Below the pieces are notes generated by a model. That model did no database searches. It was not told the DNA's origin and worked only from the letters and a program-made list of their open reading frames with translations. A DNA stretch of 64,000 nt. It comes from Butyricimonas paravirosa. Lineage in GTDB: Bacteria; Bacteroidota; Bacteroidia; Bacteroidales; Marinifilaceae. The position numbers and the translations under genes are program-made. The stretch is taken from contig NZ_CP043839.1 in assembly GCF_032878955.1 (NCBI RefSeq), forward strand, positions 1,178,001 to 1,242,000, read 5' to 3'. This document shows, in pieces, positions 1 to 8,609 of the stretch (position 1 is its first letter; every line of letters begins with the position of its first letter).

Positions 1-120
1 CCTTTCTTCGGGAAGAGTCACCAGCTCCTCCTCTGTTCTCCCTCCCCATCCCCCCTTCGGGGTACTTCCCCTCAGGCAGGGGAAGAAAGAGGTGGCACGA
101 AGTGACGGAGGAGTTTTTTT
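1..120. repeat. Partial MITE-like element, core A (cut by window edge)
   Basis: This GC-rich intergenic sequence matches the core of the elements at 30560-30830 and 47054-47240, with shared blocks such as GGGAAGAGTCACCAGCTCCT and GTGGCACGAAGTGACGGAGG. It is packed with inverted repeats and has no ORF worth keeping. The left part and any left terminus lie outside the window. Confidence 0.6.
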
Positions 121-123
121 GAA

Positions 124-149
124 ATCGGGGGATGGACGCATCCCCCGAT
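124..149 (-). terminator. Strong hairpin downstream of kdpC
   Basis: A perfect 11-bp stem (ATCGGGGGATG / CATCCCCCGAT) with a GACG loop lies 28 nt after the kdpC stop. On the minus strand it is followed by TTTC and then an A-run, not a proper U-tract. It could end kdp transcription or act as an mRNA 3' stabilizer rather than a classical intrinsic terminator. Confidence 0.5.
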
Positions 150-176
150 GCAAAATAAACACCTAACTAAATCAAA

Positions 177-764
177 CTAATCGGCTTTCTCGTCCAAGGC
201 CATATTTAGTTTTAGAACATTCACTTTCGACGGGCCGAACATCCCCAACAAGGGGCCTTGTTTCACCTTTTCAACAATCGCTTTCACCGCCTCTTCCGAC
301 ATTCCCCGAGCTTCGGCAACCCGTTTCACCTGCACGTAAGCCGAAGCCACGGAAATATCCGGGTCCAAACCGCTGCCGCTGGCCGTCACAATATCGGCAG
401 GAACTTCCTCCCGTTTCAGGTAGGGATGTTTCACGAGAAAAGTATCGATACGACTCTCCACCTCTTTCAGATACTCCGGGTTCGTCGTTGCCTTATTACT
501 TCCGGCCGAACTGGTTGCATCGTACCCGTCACCGGCACAGGAAGGCCGTCCCCAGAAATAAATATCCTTCGTGAAATTCTGTCCCACGTTAGCACCCCCG
601 ACCACTTTTTCGCCAAGCACTGCCACCTCGGCGTTTCCACCGTTCGGTCCTGCCACCTTGGCAAACAACCAAAGGACAAGTATGTAGAAAACACTAAAAA
701 AGACACAAAATACAAGGGTCAATCTGAATGATTTCAATAAATTCGATTTCATGATTATCTTCAT
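177..764 (-). CDS. kdpC: Potassium-transporting ATPase subunit KdpC
   Basis: KdpC is the single-span accessory subunit of the KdpFABC high-affinity K+ pump and helps KdpB bind ATP. The 195-aa product has one N-terminal membrane helix (about residues 10-35) and then the family's extracytoplasmic region, including NFTKDIYFWGRPSCAG, SGSGLDPDIS and the C-terminal VNVLKLNMALD, all typical of KdpC. Length is normal. An in-frame ATG four codons downstream is an alternative start. The gene follows kdpB by 15 nt and is the last kdp gene visible. A kdpD-like sensor often follows in Bacteroidetes but would lie beyond position 1. Confidence 0.96.
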   Translation of the reverse strand: MKIIMKSNLLKSFRLTLVFCVFFSVFYILVLWLFAKVAGPNGGNAEVAVLGEKVVGGANVGQNFTKDIYFWGRPSCAGDGYDATSSAGSNKATTNPEYLKEVESRIDTFLVKHPYLKREEVPADIVTASGSGLDPDISVASAYVQVKRVAEARGMSEEAVKAIVEKVKQGPLLGMFGPSKVNVLKLNMALDEKAD

Positions 765-779
765 TTACAAGTTTCCATT

Positions 780-2825
780 TTATAATAACCAACCGATCAG
801 TAGATCGATCAACTTAATCCCAATAAACGGGGCAATAATACCTCCCAACCCGTAGATCAGCATATTCCGACGTAACAAGGCTGAGGCTCCGATCGGTTTG
901 TAAGCCACCCCCTTCAACGCCAACGGAATCAGTAACGGGATGATAACAGCGTTAAAGATCACCGCAGAAAGAATCGCGCTTTCAGGGCTGTGTAATCCCA
1001 TGATATTCAACACGCCCAGCGAGGGAATTGTTGCCATGAACAAGGCAGGAACGATAGCGAAATACTTGGCGACATCGTTCGCTATACTGAACGTGGTCAA
1101 CGTACCCCGTGTCATCAATAGCTGCTTCCCGATTTCTACTATTTCGATTAACTTCGTCGGGTCATTGTCCAAATCGACCATATTTCCCGCCTCTTTCGCT
1201 GCCTGTGTTCCACTGTTCATAGCAACCCCCACGTCGGCCTGTGCCAAGGCCGGGGCATCATTCGTTCCGTCTCCCATCATGGCCACCAATTTTCCCTCTT
1301 GCTGTTCCTTCCGGATGTACTCCATCTTGTCTTCCGGTTTTGCCTCGGCAATAAAATCATCCACACCGGCTTTCTGAGCAATATACTTTGCAGTCAACGG
1401 GTTATCCCCTGTCACCATCACCGTTTTCACACCCATTTTACGCAACCGCTCGAAACGTTCCCGGATACCCGGCTTTATAATATCCTGTAACTCGATAACA
1501 CCCAGAATCTTCTCGTTCTCGCAAACCACCAGCGGGGTTCCCCCGTTACCGGAAATCGTGCGGATCCTTTGTTCCGTTTCCAGCGGAAATTCGTTCCCGG
1601 CTCTCTCCGCGATCGCACGAATGGAATCGAAAGCCCCTTTCCGAATCCGGGTACCGTCTGCCAAGTCCACCCCGGAACAACGGGTTTCGGCAGTAAACTT
1701 GATCATCCGAGTCACGGCCGTGTCAATATCCCTCATCCGGAGATGACTCTCCCGCCCTAGTTCCACGATAGACTTTCCTTCCGGTGTCTCGTCGGAAAGC
1801 GAAGACAACATACAAGCTCTCACGAAATGCTGTTCATCCACCCCGGCAGAAGGATAAAAACGAGTGGCCTTCCGGTTACCGATCGTGATCGTACCTGTTT
1901 TATCCAACAACAACGTATCTACGTCACCCGCCGTTTCGACCGCCTTACCCGATTTTGTAATCACGTTGGCACGTAACGCCCGGTCCATCCCGGCGATACC
2001 GATCGCCGAAAGCAATCCCCCGATTGTCGTCGGGATCAAGCACACGAACAGAGATATAAAAGCTGCCACCGTGATATTGGTTCCCACGTAATCACCAAAA
2101 GGTTTCAGCGTCGCGCAGACAATCACGAACACCAGCGTGAACCCGGCCAACAGGATGGTCAGCGCGATCTCGTTCGGGGTCTTCTGGCGAGATGCACCTT
2201 CCACCAGAGCGATCATCTTATCCAAAAAGCTCTCACCCGGCTGGGTCGTCACCTGTACACGGATCTTATCGGAAAGGACCTTGGTTCCCCCGGTCACGGA
2301 ACTCTTGTCCCCTCCCGCCTCGCGGATCACCGGGGCGCTCTCACCCGTGATGGCACTCTCGTCAATAGAGGCTAATCCCTCGATAATTTCCCCGTCGGAA
2401 GGAATCACGTCCCCGGCCTCACACTCGAAGACATCTCCTTTCTTCAATTGAGAGCTACTGATCACCTGTACTTTACCGTTCACGATCATCTTCGCCGGAG
2501 TCTCCTCTCTCGTTTTTCGTAAACTATCAGCCTGTGCCTTCCCTCTCGCTTCGGCGATAGCCTCGGCGAAATTGGCAAACAACAAGGTGATAAATAATAT
2601 GATGGAAACAGCCACGTTATAACCGAATGACCCTTGATCCGTGATCCCGGCAAAAAGAAAATACAACGTGGCAACAATCATCAACACCGTACAAATCTCC
2701 ACCGTGAACATCACGGGATTCTTTACCATCAGCCGCGGGTTTAACTTCACGAACGACTGCTTCAAGCTCTCCAGCACCAATTCCCGCGGGAAAAGTGAAG
2801 TTGATTTATTGGATTTCATATTCAT
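780..2825 (-). CDS. kdpB: Potassium-transporting P-type ATPase subunit KdpB
   Basis: KdpB is the catalytic P-type ATPase of the Kdp pump and hydrolyses ATP to power K+ uptake through KdpA. Visible hallmarks are the actuator TGES motif, the phosphorylation loop DKTGTIT with its acceptor Asp, the nucleotide-domain sequence KGAFDSIR, and the hinge MVTGDNPLTAKYIA / GDGTNDAPAL. About seven membrane helices are distributed as in the family. The reading frame opens at a TTG at 2843, but the first ATG (2825) gives a normal protein of about 681 aa; an ATG at 2819 is also possible. The gene sits 21 nt after kdpA. Confidence 0.97.
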   Translation of the reverse strand: MNMKSNKSTSLFPRELVLESLKQSFVKLNPRLMVKNPVMFTVEICTVLMIVATLYFLFAGITDQGSFGYNVAVSIILFITLLFANFAEAIAEARGKAQADSLRKTREETPAKMIVNGKVQVISSSQLKKGDVFECEAGDVIPSDGEIIEGLASIDESAITGESAPVIREAGGDKSSVTGGTKVLSDKIRVQVTTQPGESFLDKMIALVEGASRQKTPNEIALTILLAGFTLVFVIVCATLKPFGDYVGTNITVAAFISLFVCLIPTTIGGLLSAIGIAGMDRALRANVITKSGKAVETAGDVDTLLLDKTGTITIGNRKATRFYPSAGVDEQHFVRACMLSSLSDETPEGKSIVELGRESHLRMRDIDTAVTRMIKFTAETRCSGVDLADGTRIRKGAFDSIRAIAERAGNEFPLETEQRIRTISGNGGTPLVVCENEKILGVIELQDIIKPGIRERFERLRKMGVKTVMVTGDNPLTAKYIAQKAGVDDFIAEAKPEDKMEYIRKEQQEGKLVAMMGDGTNDAPALAQADVGVAMNSGTQAAKEAGNMVDLDNDPTKLIEIVEIGKQLLMTRGTLTTFSIANDVAKYFAIVPALFMATIPSLGVLNIMGLHSPESAILSAVIFNAVIIPLLIPLALKGVAYKPIGASALLRRNMLIYGLGGIIAPFIGIKLIDLLIGWLL

Positions 2826-2846
2826 ACACGATTTATAATTCAAATT

Positions 2847-4544
2847 CTAAAATGATAAATAATCAGCGATAGGCCCTAACGTCAATGCCGGGAAGAACGA
2901 CAAGGCTGCCACGATAAAGATTACGAGGAAAGTCATGACGGCAAAAGTCGTCGTGTCCGTCTTTAGCGTACCCGCGCTCTCCGGGATAAACTTCTTACTT
3001 GCCAGCAACCCGGCAATGGCCACCTGACCGACAATCGGGAGGTAACGTCCCATGATCAGCACGATACCGCACGTGTAGTTCCAAAAATAGGTGTTATCGC
3101 TCAATCCCTCGAAACCGGAACCGTTATTGGCAGCCGAAGAGGTGTACTCGTATAGCATCTCGCTTAAACCGTGGAACGAAGGGTTATTCAGCCAAGCTCC
3201 CGCCAGTTCGGGATTGTGAGCCGCCAAAAAACTAGCTATCGCCGTGAACAACAAGATAAAGAACGGGTGAGCCAATGCCACGATCATGGCGATCTTCATC
3301 TCTCTCGCCTCCACCTTCTTCCCTAGGAACTCCGGGGTACGCCCGACCATCAATCCACTGATAAACACGGCTATGATGATAAACACGTAGTAATTCATGA
3401 ATCCCACTCCGACACCGCCGAACCAACAGTTTATCATCATGTTCAACATCGTGAACATTCCCGTGATGGGAGTCAGGCTATCGTGCATACCGTTCACGGA
3501 ACCATTGGATGTTACCGTAGTCACCTGGCTCCACAGGGCCGTACCCGCGGAACCGATACGGATTTCTTTACCTTCCATGCTTCCCAGCTCTTGGGCTACT
3601 CCCAGCTCGTTGATCTGCTCACTGCCTCGCATTTCAAAATAATGAGCGGCAAAAACACCCACAAGGAAGGCAAATAACATCACTCCGAAGATCGTGTATG
3701 CTAACTTTTTGCGTTTCAAGTAGAATCCCAGCGCGAACACCATCGCCATCGGGATAATTAATATCGACCAACATTCCGTCATGTTCGTCAGGAAAGTCGG
3801 ATTTTCCAAAGGATGGGAAGAATTCACCCCGAAATAACCACCGCCATTGGTCCCTAACTGCTTGATCGGCACGATGGCAGCCGTCGGTCCCTGTGAAATC
3901 ATCTGGGTCTGTCCCTCCAACGTGGTCACTTCCATTCTCCCGTCAAAGCCCATCGGAACACCTTCTATGATCAAGATAAAACCAACAACCAAAGCTAACG
4001 GTAACAAGATTCGGGTACAACTCTTCACGAGCAACGCCCAGAAGTTACCGAAATCCCGTGTCGTTTTGGCAGCCATCGCCCGGAATATCCCGGCCAACGC
4101 GGCCATACCCGTGGCGGCAGTGATAAACTGAAACAACATGATCACGAACAACTGGGTGAAATAAGTCAATCCCGATTCACCGCTATAATGCTGCAAATTA
4201 CAGTTTACCATGAAACTGATACAGGTGTTGAACGCCTGATCGGGTGTTTGTCCCACATTCCCATCCGGGTTCAACGGCAGATGCCCCTGGAAGACCAGAA
4301 GGAACATTCCCCAGAAGAACCAAAACAGGTTGATCGTCAACAATGCCACCAAGAATTTCTTCCAGTTCATTGACTCTTCCGGGTTTATACCGCCTAATTT
4401 AAACATCCATCTCTCCACGGGAGCCATAAAATCCGTCCATACACGCTCCCCTTTGTACACTTTTGCAATGTAACGCCCCAACGGATAAGCCAGTACCACC
4501 AACAGGACGACTTGCAATACACTACCTAGAATCTCTGTATTCAT
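2847..4544 (-). CDS. kdpA: Potassium-transporting ATPase subunit KdpA
   Basis: KdpA is the channel-like K+-selecting subunit of KdpFABC in the inner membrane. The 565-aa protein is highly hydrophobic with about ten helices and shows the four degenerate pore loops of the family, for example NTCISFMVNCNLQHYSG near residue 110, QLGTNGGGYFGVNSSHPLENP, and GFMNYYVFII. The ATG at 4544 follows the 26-aa kdpF ORF by 12 nt. Length is typical. Confidence 0.97.
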   Translation of the reverse strand: MNTEILGSVLQVVLLVVLAYPLGRYIAKVYKGERVWTDFMAPVERWMFKLGGINPEESMNWKKFLVALLTINLFWFFWGMFLLVFQGHLPLNPDGNVGQTPDQAFNTCISFMVNCNLQHYSGESGLTYFTQLFVIMLFQFITAATGMAALAGIFRAMAAKTTRDFGNFWALLVKSCTRILLPLALVVGFILIIEGVPMGFDGRMEVTTLEGQTQMISQGPTAAIVPIKQLGTNGGGYFGVNSSHPLENPTFLTNMTECWSILIIPMAMVFALGFYLKRKKLAYTIFGVMLFAFLVGVFAAHYFEMRGSEQINELGVAQELGSMEGKEIRIGSAGTALWSQVTTVTSNGSVNGMHDSLTPITGMFTMLNMMINCWFGGVGVGFMNYYVFIIIAVFISGLMVGRTPEFLGKKVEAREMKIAMIVALAHPFFILLFTAIASFLAAHNPELAGAWLNNPSFHGLSEMLYEYTSSAANNGSGFEGLSDNTYFWNYTCGIVLIMGRYLPIVGQVAIAGLLASKKFIPESAGTLKTDTTTFAVMTFLVIFIVAALSFFPALTLGPIADYLSF

Positions 4545-4556
4545 TTCTTATTTTAT

Positions 4557-4637
4557 CTAAAATTTCTCGGGCCGAACCAGTACATACATCATGTACCCGA
4601 ACATCACCACACTAAAAATAAATAATACCGTAAACAT
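4557..4637 (-). CDS. kdpF: KdpF small membrane subunit (26 aa)
   Basis: This short ORF encodes a 26-residue, single-helix hydrophobic peptide starting MFTVLFIFSVVMFGYM and ending VRPEKF. The final RPEKF matches the conserved end of KdpF, the lipid-like stabilizing subunit of the Kdp complex. A very good ribosome-binding site (GGAGGAAAAG directly before ATG) is present, which is notable because most Bacteroidetes genes lack one. It lies 12 nt upstream of kdpA, exactly where kdpF is expected. Confidence 0.9.
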   Translation of the reverse strand: MFTVLFIFSVVMFGYMMYVLVRPEKF

Positions 4638-4648
4638 CTTTTCCTCCT

Positions 4649-4744
4649 TTAAATCTTCTCAAACCAATCAATACACTTAAAGAAAAACCAGTAACAGACG
4701 ACGCCTGTCAGACACAAGAAAATAAATGATAATACCTGTTCCAT
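4649..4744 (-). CDS. 31-aa membrane microprotein preceding kdpF
   Basis: An ATG-initiated 31-codon ORF lies directly upstream of kdpF, its stop codon 11 nt before the kdpF start. The product starts MEQVLSFIFLCLTGVVCYWF and ends with charged KCIDWFEKI, so it is a single membrane helix with an amphipathic tail. The kdpF ribosome-binding site begins right at its stop codon, suggesting translational coupling. I do not recognise a named family. The position suggests a second small Kdp-associated subunit or a translated leader. Confidence 0.65.
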   Translation of the reverse strand: MEQVLSFIFLCLTGVVCYWFFFKCIDWFEKI

Positions 4745-4782
4745 AATTTCATATATTAATTCAATAATCTTTGCTCTTGTGA

Positions 4783-4798
4783 TACCAATGGTATGCCA
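4783..4798 (-). promoter_or_regulatory. Putative sigma-54 promoter of the kdp operon
   Basis: On the minus strand TGGCATACCATTGGTA resembles the -24/-12 consensus TGGCACG-N4-TTGCW. The invariant GG is present; the -12 GC reads GT. It lies about 39 nt upstream of the first kdp-operon ATG. The same bases form a 6-1-6 palindrome (ATACCA T TGGTAT), so an operator is an alternative reading. The upstream neighbour is a sigma-54 activator gene, which supports the promoter reading. Confidence 0.4.
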
Positions 4799-4879
4799 CA
4801 CGAAGGAACAATTATTATAACCATCTATGAAACAAGAATATAAACATCCTTATAGGAAAGAATAAAAGACAAGAAACCC

Positions 4880-4914
4880 TACCAAAATGAAAAGGTCATC
4901 CTTTCATTTCGGTA
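4880..4914. promoter_or_regulatory. Long inverted repeat upstream of kdp, possible activator (UAS) site
   Basis: The arms ACCAAAATGAAAAGG and CCTTTCATTTCGGTA form a near-perfect inverted repeat around TCAT. The centre is about 125 bp upstream of the expected kdp start site, the usual distance for an NtrC-type enhancer. It also lies 33 nt after the stop of the regulator gene, but no U-tract follows it, so a terminator is less likely. Confidence 0.45.
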
Positions 4915-4946
4915 TAGCAAAACGGAAAACAAACGAACGATACTTG

Positions 4947-6299
4947 TTATTTGTCTCCCAACCCGTATTCCTCGATTTTACGGTACAAAGTAGTTAACCC
5001 GATACGCATCAACCGGGCAGCCTCCGTCTTGTTGCCCCCCGTGTGTTGAAGAACCCTCCGGATATGATTCTTCTCGATATTCGCCATGTCGAAATCGGAA
5101 AATCCTCCCGTTTCTCCCGCAGCCGGGACCGGACGTCGCAATTCAAGCGGCAGATCATCCACCGTCAACTGCCCCTCTCCCGCGATCACGATACTCCGTT
5201 CCACCACGTTACGCAATTCCCGGACATTTCCATGCCAGCCGTAACGTTTCAAACATTCCATGTAATCCGGATGAATCTCCAACCCCTTCTTCTTCATCTT
5301 CGCCCCGAAATATTGCACGAAAGCCCGCGCGTACACTTCTATATCCTCCACCCGTTCCCGCAATGGCGGTAACGGAATACAGAAGACGGAAAGCCGGTAA
5401 TATAAATCCTCCCGGAAATGCCCGTTCCCGATCTCTTTTGTCAAATCCCGGTTCGTGGCTGCGATCACCCGCACGTCCACCTTCGTGGGTTTCGTATCTC
5501 CTATTTTAATAAATTCACCAGCCTCCAGAATACGCAGCAACTTCGCCTGCAAATCAAACGCCATTTCCCCGATCTCATCCAAGAATATCGTGCCGTGATT
5601 CGCCTCTTCGAACAATCCCTTTTTGTCCTTCAAAGCGCCCGTGAAAGAACCCGCTTTATGTCCAAACATCTCGCTTTCCAGCAATTCCTTGCTGAAAGCC
5701 GCACAATTCACCGCCACGAAAGACTTCTTGGCCCGTTCGCTATTCCGGTGAATCGCCTGCGCGAACACCTCTTTCCCCGTTCCGGTTTCCCCCGTTAATA
5801 GCACGGGGACATCCGTCACGGAAACCTTCTTTGCCAGCGCAATGGCCTCCCGGATTGCCATTGAACTCCCCAGAATCGTGTCAAACGAGTATTCCCGATC
5901 CATCGGAATCTCCGCCTGACTCTCCTGCTTGGCCTTTGCCACCTGATCCATAGCCCGACTGATCAACGGGATAATCCGGTTATTATCATCCCCTTTCGTG
6001 AGATAATCAAATGCCCCGTTTTTGATCGCCTGCACCCCGTCGGGAATATTCCCGTGGGCCGTCAGCATGATCACCTCCACCAGCGGCTTTACCCGCTTGA
6101 TCTCCGCAATCAACTCCACCCCGTTCCCGTCCGGCAAACGCACGTCACACAACACCACATCCGGATCGTGCAAAGCCAATTGCTTTAACCCGTTCTTGCA
6201 GGAATCCGCCTGGAAGACCTCGTACCCCTCCAGCCCTATAATCCGGGATAATAATCCCCTTAATTGATCTTCATCGTCTATAATCAGTACTTTATTCAT
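4947..6299 (-). CDS. Sigma-54-dependent response regulator (NtrC family)
   Basis: The three-domain regulator has an N-terminal receiver domain (LIIDDE, acceptor D52 in CDVRLPDG), a central AAA+ domain with Walker A GETGTGKE, the sigma-54 contact loop as GSFTGA instead of GAFTGA, and Walker B FLDEIGEM, and a C-terminal Fis-type helix-turn-helix (NKTEAARLMRIGLTTLYRKI). The frame opens at 6332, but the receiver domain fits a start at the ATG at 6299 (450 aa). No histidine kinase partner is adjacent. The gene is co-oriented with kdp and ends 202 nt before it, so control of kdp is a reasonable inference. Confidence 0.93.
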   Translation of the reverse strand: MNKVLIIDDEDQLRGLLSRIIGLEGYEVFQADSCKNGLKQLALHDPDVVLCDVRLPDGNGVELIAEIKRVKPLVEVIMLTAHGNIPDGVQAIKNGAFDYLTKGDDNNRIIPLISRAMDQVAKAKQESQAEIPMDREYSFDTILGSSMAIREAIALAKKVSVTDVPVLLTGETGTGKEVFAQAIHRNSERAKKSFVAVNCAAFSKELLESEMFGHKAGSFTGALKDKKGLFEEANHGTIFLDEIGEMAFDLQAKLLRILEAGEFIKIGDTKPTKVDVRVIAATNRDLTKEIGNGHFREDLYYRLSVFCIPLPPLRERVEDIEVYARAFVQYFGAKMKKKGLEIHPDYMECLKRYGWHGNVRELRNVVERSIVIAGEGQLTVDDLPLELRRPVPAAGETGGFSDFDMANIEKNHIRRVLQHTGGNKTEAARLMRIGLTTLYRKIEEYGLGDK

Positions 6300-6494
6300 A
6301 AAACGCCAATATGGGTACGAAGATACAATCATTTTATTACATTAAAAAGAACACGGGTTTTCAAAAACGACTTTCACCTAAAAACCAATAGATAACATTC
6401 GCCTATTCGTAGATAAAAAACGGCTCTTTATTGATTATTTTTCAGAATTATCACGATCTATCTTACTTTTACTCAACAAGCAAGAAAAAACATC

Positions 6495-7271
6495 ATGTTC
6501 ATCAACTTACAAATAGAACCCCAACTTTCTCGTTTCACCCCCATCACGCTGGATGAAATGGGAAAGGTACGCTTGATGAACCGGATAGATACAAAATTTA
6601 TTACAAATTCGACAAATTGGTTACACCTTCTTCCGTGTTTTGGAAAAGACTACCTCGTGCAGGAAGTCATGGGCAGGCGCATCGCATCCTACCATACCAT
6701 TTATTATGATACACCCCACAACGCGATGTACCTCGCCCACCATAACGGGAAAAAGAGCCGGGAGAAAATCAGAATACGGGAATATGCCGACACCCGGCAA
6801 ACCTTTTTAGAGATCAAAGACAAGAGTAATAAAGGCCGTACAGACAAAAAGAGGATCCTGTTACCGGAAACACGACAAGTTATTTGCCCCGCGGACAACG
6901 ACTTTCTGAGCCGTCATACCCTTTTCGGGACTGACGAACTACGGCCCTGCCTGGAAAACTATTTCGAACGAGTGACTCTCGTCAACCGGGATAAAACGGA
7001 ACGCCTAACGATCGACACGAACATCCGGTTCCGTAATCTTCACACGGGTAGGGAGCAATCCCTTCCCGATCTCGTGATTATCGAGCTGAAACAGGACGGC
7101 AACCGCCCGTCACTTGCCCGTCAGCTACTTGTCGATCACCATATCCACCCAGGCGGGTTCAGTAAATTCTGTATCGGCTCCGTGCTGACCGATCCGGCAT
7201 TAAAACAAAACCGATTCAAACCTATCCTCATACAAATTAATAAAACCTTGAATTATGAACTCTTTTCTTGA
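6495..7271 (+). CDS. VTC-domain polyphosphate polymerase-like protein
   Basis: The 258-aa protein resembles the triphosphate-tunnel VTC domain of polyphosphate polymerases. Visible family features are the early RxDTKF motif (NRIDTKF, about residue 30), IYYDTPHNAMY, the basic strands KIRIREY and FLEIKDKSNKGRTDKKR, and the acidic/basic IELKQDGNRPS near the C-terminus. These provide the Lys/Arg/Glu lining of the tunnel. It lacks SPX and membrane domains, which may be supplied by the next gene, with which it overlaps by 17 nt. It opens a six-gene co-directional operon. Polyphosphate synthesis has not been shown for bacterial members in this setting; other nucleotide or phosphate substrates are possible. 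Confidence 0.85.
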   Translation: MFINLQIEPQLSRFTPITLDEMGKVRLMNRIDTKFITNSTNWLHLLPCFGKDYLVQEVMGRRIASYHTIYYDTPHNAMYLAHHNGKKSREKIRIREYADTRQTFLEIKDKSNKGRTDKKRILLPETRQVICPADNDFLSRHTLFGTDELRPCLENYFERVTLVNRDKTERLTIDTNIRFRNLHTGREQSLPDLVIIELKQDGNRPSLARQLLVDHHIHPGGFSKFCIGSVLTDPALKQNRFKPILIQINKTLNYELFS

Positions 7272-7935
7272 CCTCACGGAAGACCTGCTATCCGAAACTC
7301 CCTTGATAGACATGGCAGACCTCTGGCAACTCTTGTTCCGGTTCGTCTTCAACTTTATCGTGGTCGGAATCATCATTCATTTCTTCTACTACCCGAAAAG
7401 CAAACGCCGGGACTACTACTTCACGTTCACCCTAATCAGTATCAGCGTGTTCTTCCTTATCTTCCTGCTCGGCAGCGTGAAACTGAAAATCGGTTTCGCT
7501 CTCGGTATTTTCGCCATCTTCGGGATCATCCGCTACCGTACAGAATCCGTGCCTATCCGGGAAATGACCTACTTGTTCACGATCACGGCTTTGTCCGTTA
7601 TCAACGCCCTGTCCATCCAAGTGGGCCTCACCGAGATGCTCGTGACAAACGCCATCTTCCTGCTCGTGACCTGCCTGTTGGAAAGCGAGAGATGGCTGAA
7701 ACACACGAGTAGCAAACTGATCCTTTACGACCGGATTCAACTTATCACGCCCGACAAACGGGAAGAACTCATCGCAGACCTCTCCGCCCGCACGGGGCTA
7801 CACATACAAAAGATCGAGATCGGACATATCGACTTCCTTCGGGATGCCGCGTTCATCAAAGTTTACTACGAATCGGACAGCCGGGAAACAAACACCGTGG
7901 ATCATTTAACCAAATTCCCAAAAGAAGGAGAATAA
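7255..7935 (+). CDS. DUF4956 membrane protein
   Basis: The 226-aa protein has about four to five membrane helices in its first 150 residues (FRFVFNFIVVGIIIHFFYY; FTLISISVFFLIFLLGSV; GFALGIFAIFGIIRYRTESVP; TITALSVINALSIQ) and a soluble C-terminal domain. The motif GIFAIFGIIRYRTESVPIREMTYLF is longer than quoted here in family alignments and marks DUF4956, which commonly neighbours VTC-domain genes. The start overlaps the VTC gene by 17 nt. A membrane partner or transporter for the polymerase product is a plausible role, but none is established. Confidence 0.85.
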   Translation: MNSFLDLTEDLLSETPLIDMADLWQLLFRFVFNFIVVGIIIHFFYYPKSKRRDYYFTFTLISISVFFLIFLLGSVKLKIGFALGIFAIFGIIRYRTESVPIREMTYLFTITALSVINALSIQVGLTEMLVTNAIFLLVTCLLESERWLKHTSSKLILYDRIQLITPDKREELIADLSARTGLHIQKIEIGHIDFLRDAAFIKVYYESDSRETNTVDHLTKFPKEGE

Positions 7936-7939
7936 CACC

Positions 7940-8605
7940 ATGCGCTACATCACGATCATAATATTATTACTTTCAGTCCTGCCCCTGACGGCACAAGACA
8001 ACCTAGAGAATTCATTTAGCATTGAACTCTCCAAAAAGATATTCCCAAAGTTCACGATCACGCTGGAAGAAGATTTCCGCCTCCGTGACAACTTCCAAGA
8101 AATAGATCGTTTTTCAACCACGCTAGAAATTTCTTATCGGGTCTGCAACCACCTGAAAGCGGGCGGCGCGTACAATCTAATTAACTACAATCATCCCTCC
8201 AAAGATTGGGAAACGCGCCACCGCTACTATTTCTATTTCACGGGTTCCTACAAATTACGTCGTTTCACGTTCTCCCTGCGGGAACGGTTTCAGAGTACCT
8301 ACCGGGTACACGTGAAAGAAACGGCAAAACGGGCAAATCCAAAACTTTACCTCCGTAGCCGTCTGAAAGTAGAATACGACATACGCCGGTCAGCCTTCGA
8401 ACCGTTCGCCTCCATCGAATGGTACAACACGCTGAATAACCCGCAAGGCAACAGCATGGATCGCCTGAAATACATCATCGGCAGCTGCTATAAACTCAAT
8501 AAAAAGAACGCCCTTCAACTGTATTACCGTTACGTGAACTTCACGGATGACGACGAATCAAACGGGAAACAGATGCTAGGATTAGGTTACACGCATAAGT
8601 TTTAA
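7940..8605 (+). CDS. DUF2490 family putative outer-membrane protein
   Basis: A 221-aa protein with a clear signal peptide (MRYITIIILLLSVLPLTAQ) followed by alternating aromatic/polar strands typical of a beta-barrel: FTITLEEDFRLRDN, YNLINYNHPSKDWETRHRYY, FTFSLRERFQSTYRV, and a terminal LGLGYTHKF. This pattern and length fit the DUF2490 outer-membrane family. It begins 4 nt after the DUF4956 gene and ends 4 nt before the kinase gene, so it is part of the operon. It probably forms the outer-membrane component of the system; the substrate is unknown. Confidence 0.8.
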   Translation: MRYITIIILLLSVLPLTAQDNLENSFSIELSKKIFPKFTITLEEDFRLRDNFQEIDRFSTTLEISYRVCNHLKAGGAYNLINYNHPSKDWETRHRYYFYFTGSYKLRRFTFSLRERFQSTYRVHVKETAKRANPKLYLRSRLKVEYDIRRSAFEPFASIEWYNTLNNPQGNSMDRLKYIIGSCYKLNKKNALQLYYRYVNFTDDDESNGKQMLGLGYTHKF

Positions 8606-8609
8606 CACC

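Noticed and set aside
4880..4914. Terminator of the NtrC-type regulator gene
   Set aside because: The stem is AT-rich and no T-run follows on the minus strand; enhancer-type site preferred, although a weak terminator is not excluded.
4947..6299. KdpE identification for the regulator next to kdp
   Set aside because: KdpE has an OmpR-type winged helix; this protein has AAA+ and Fis domains.
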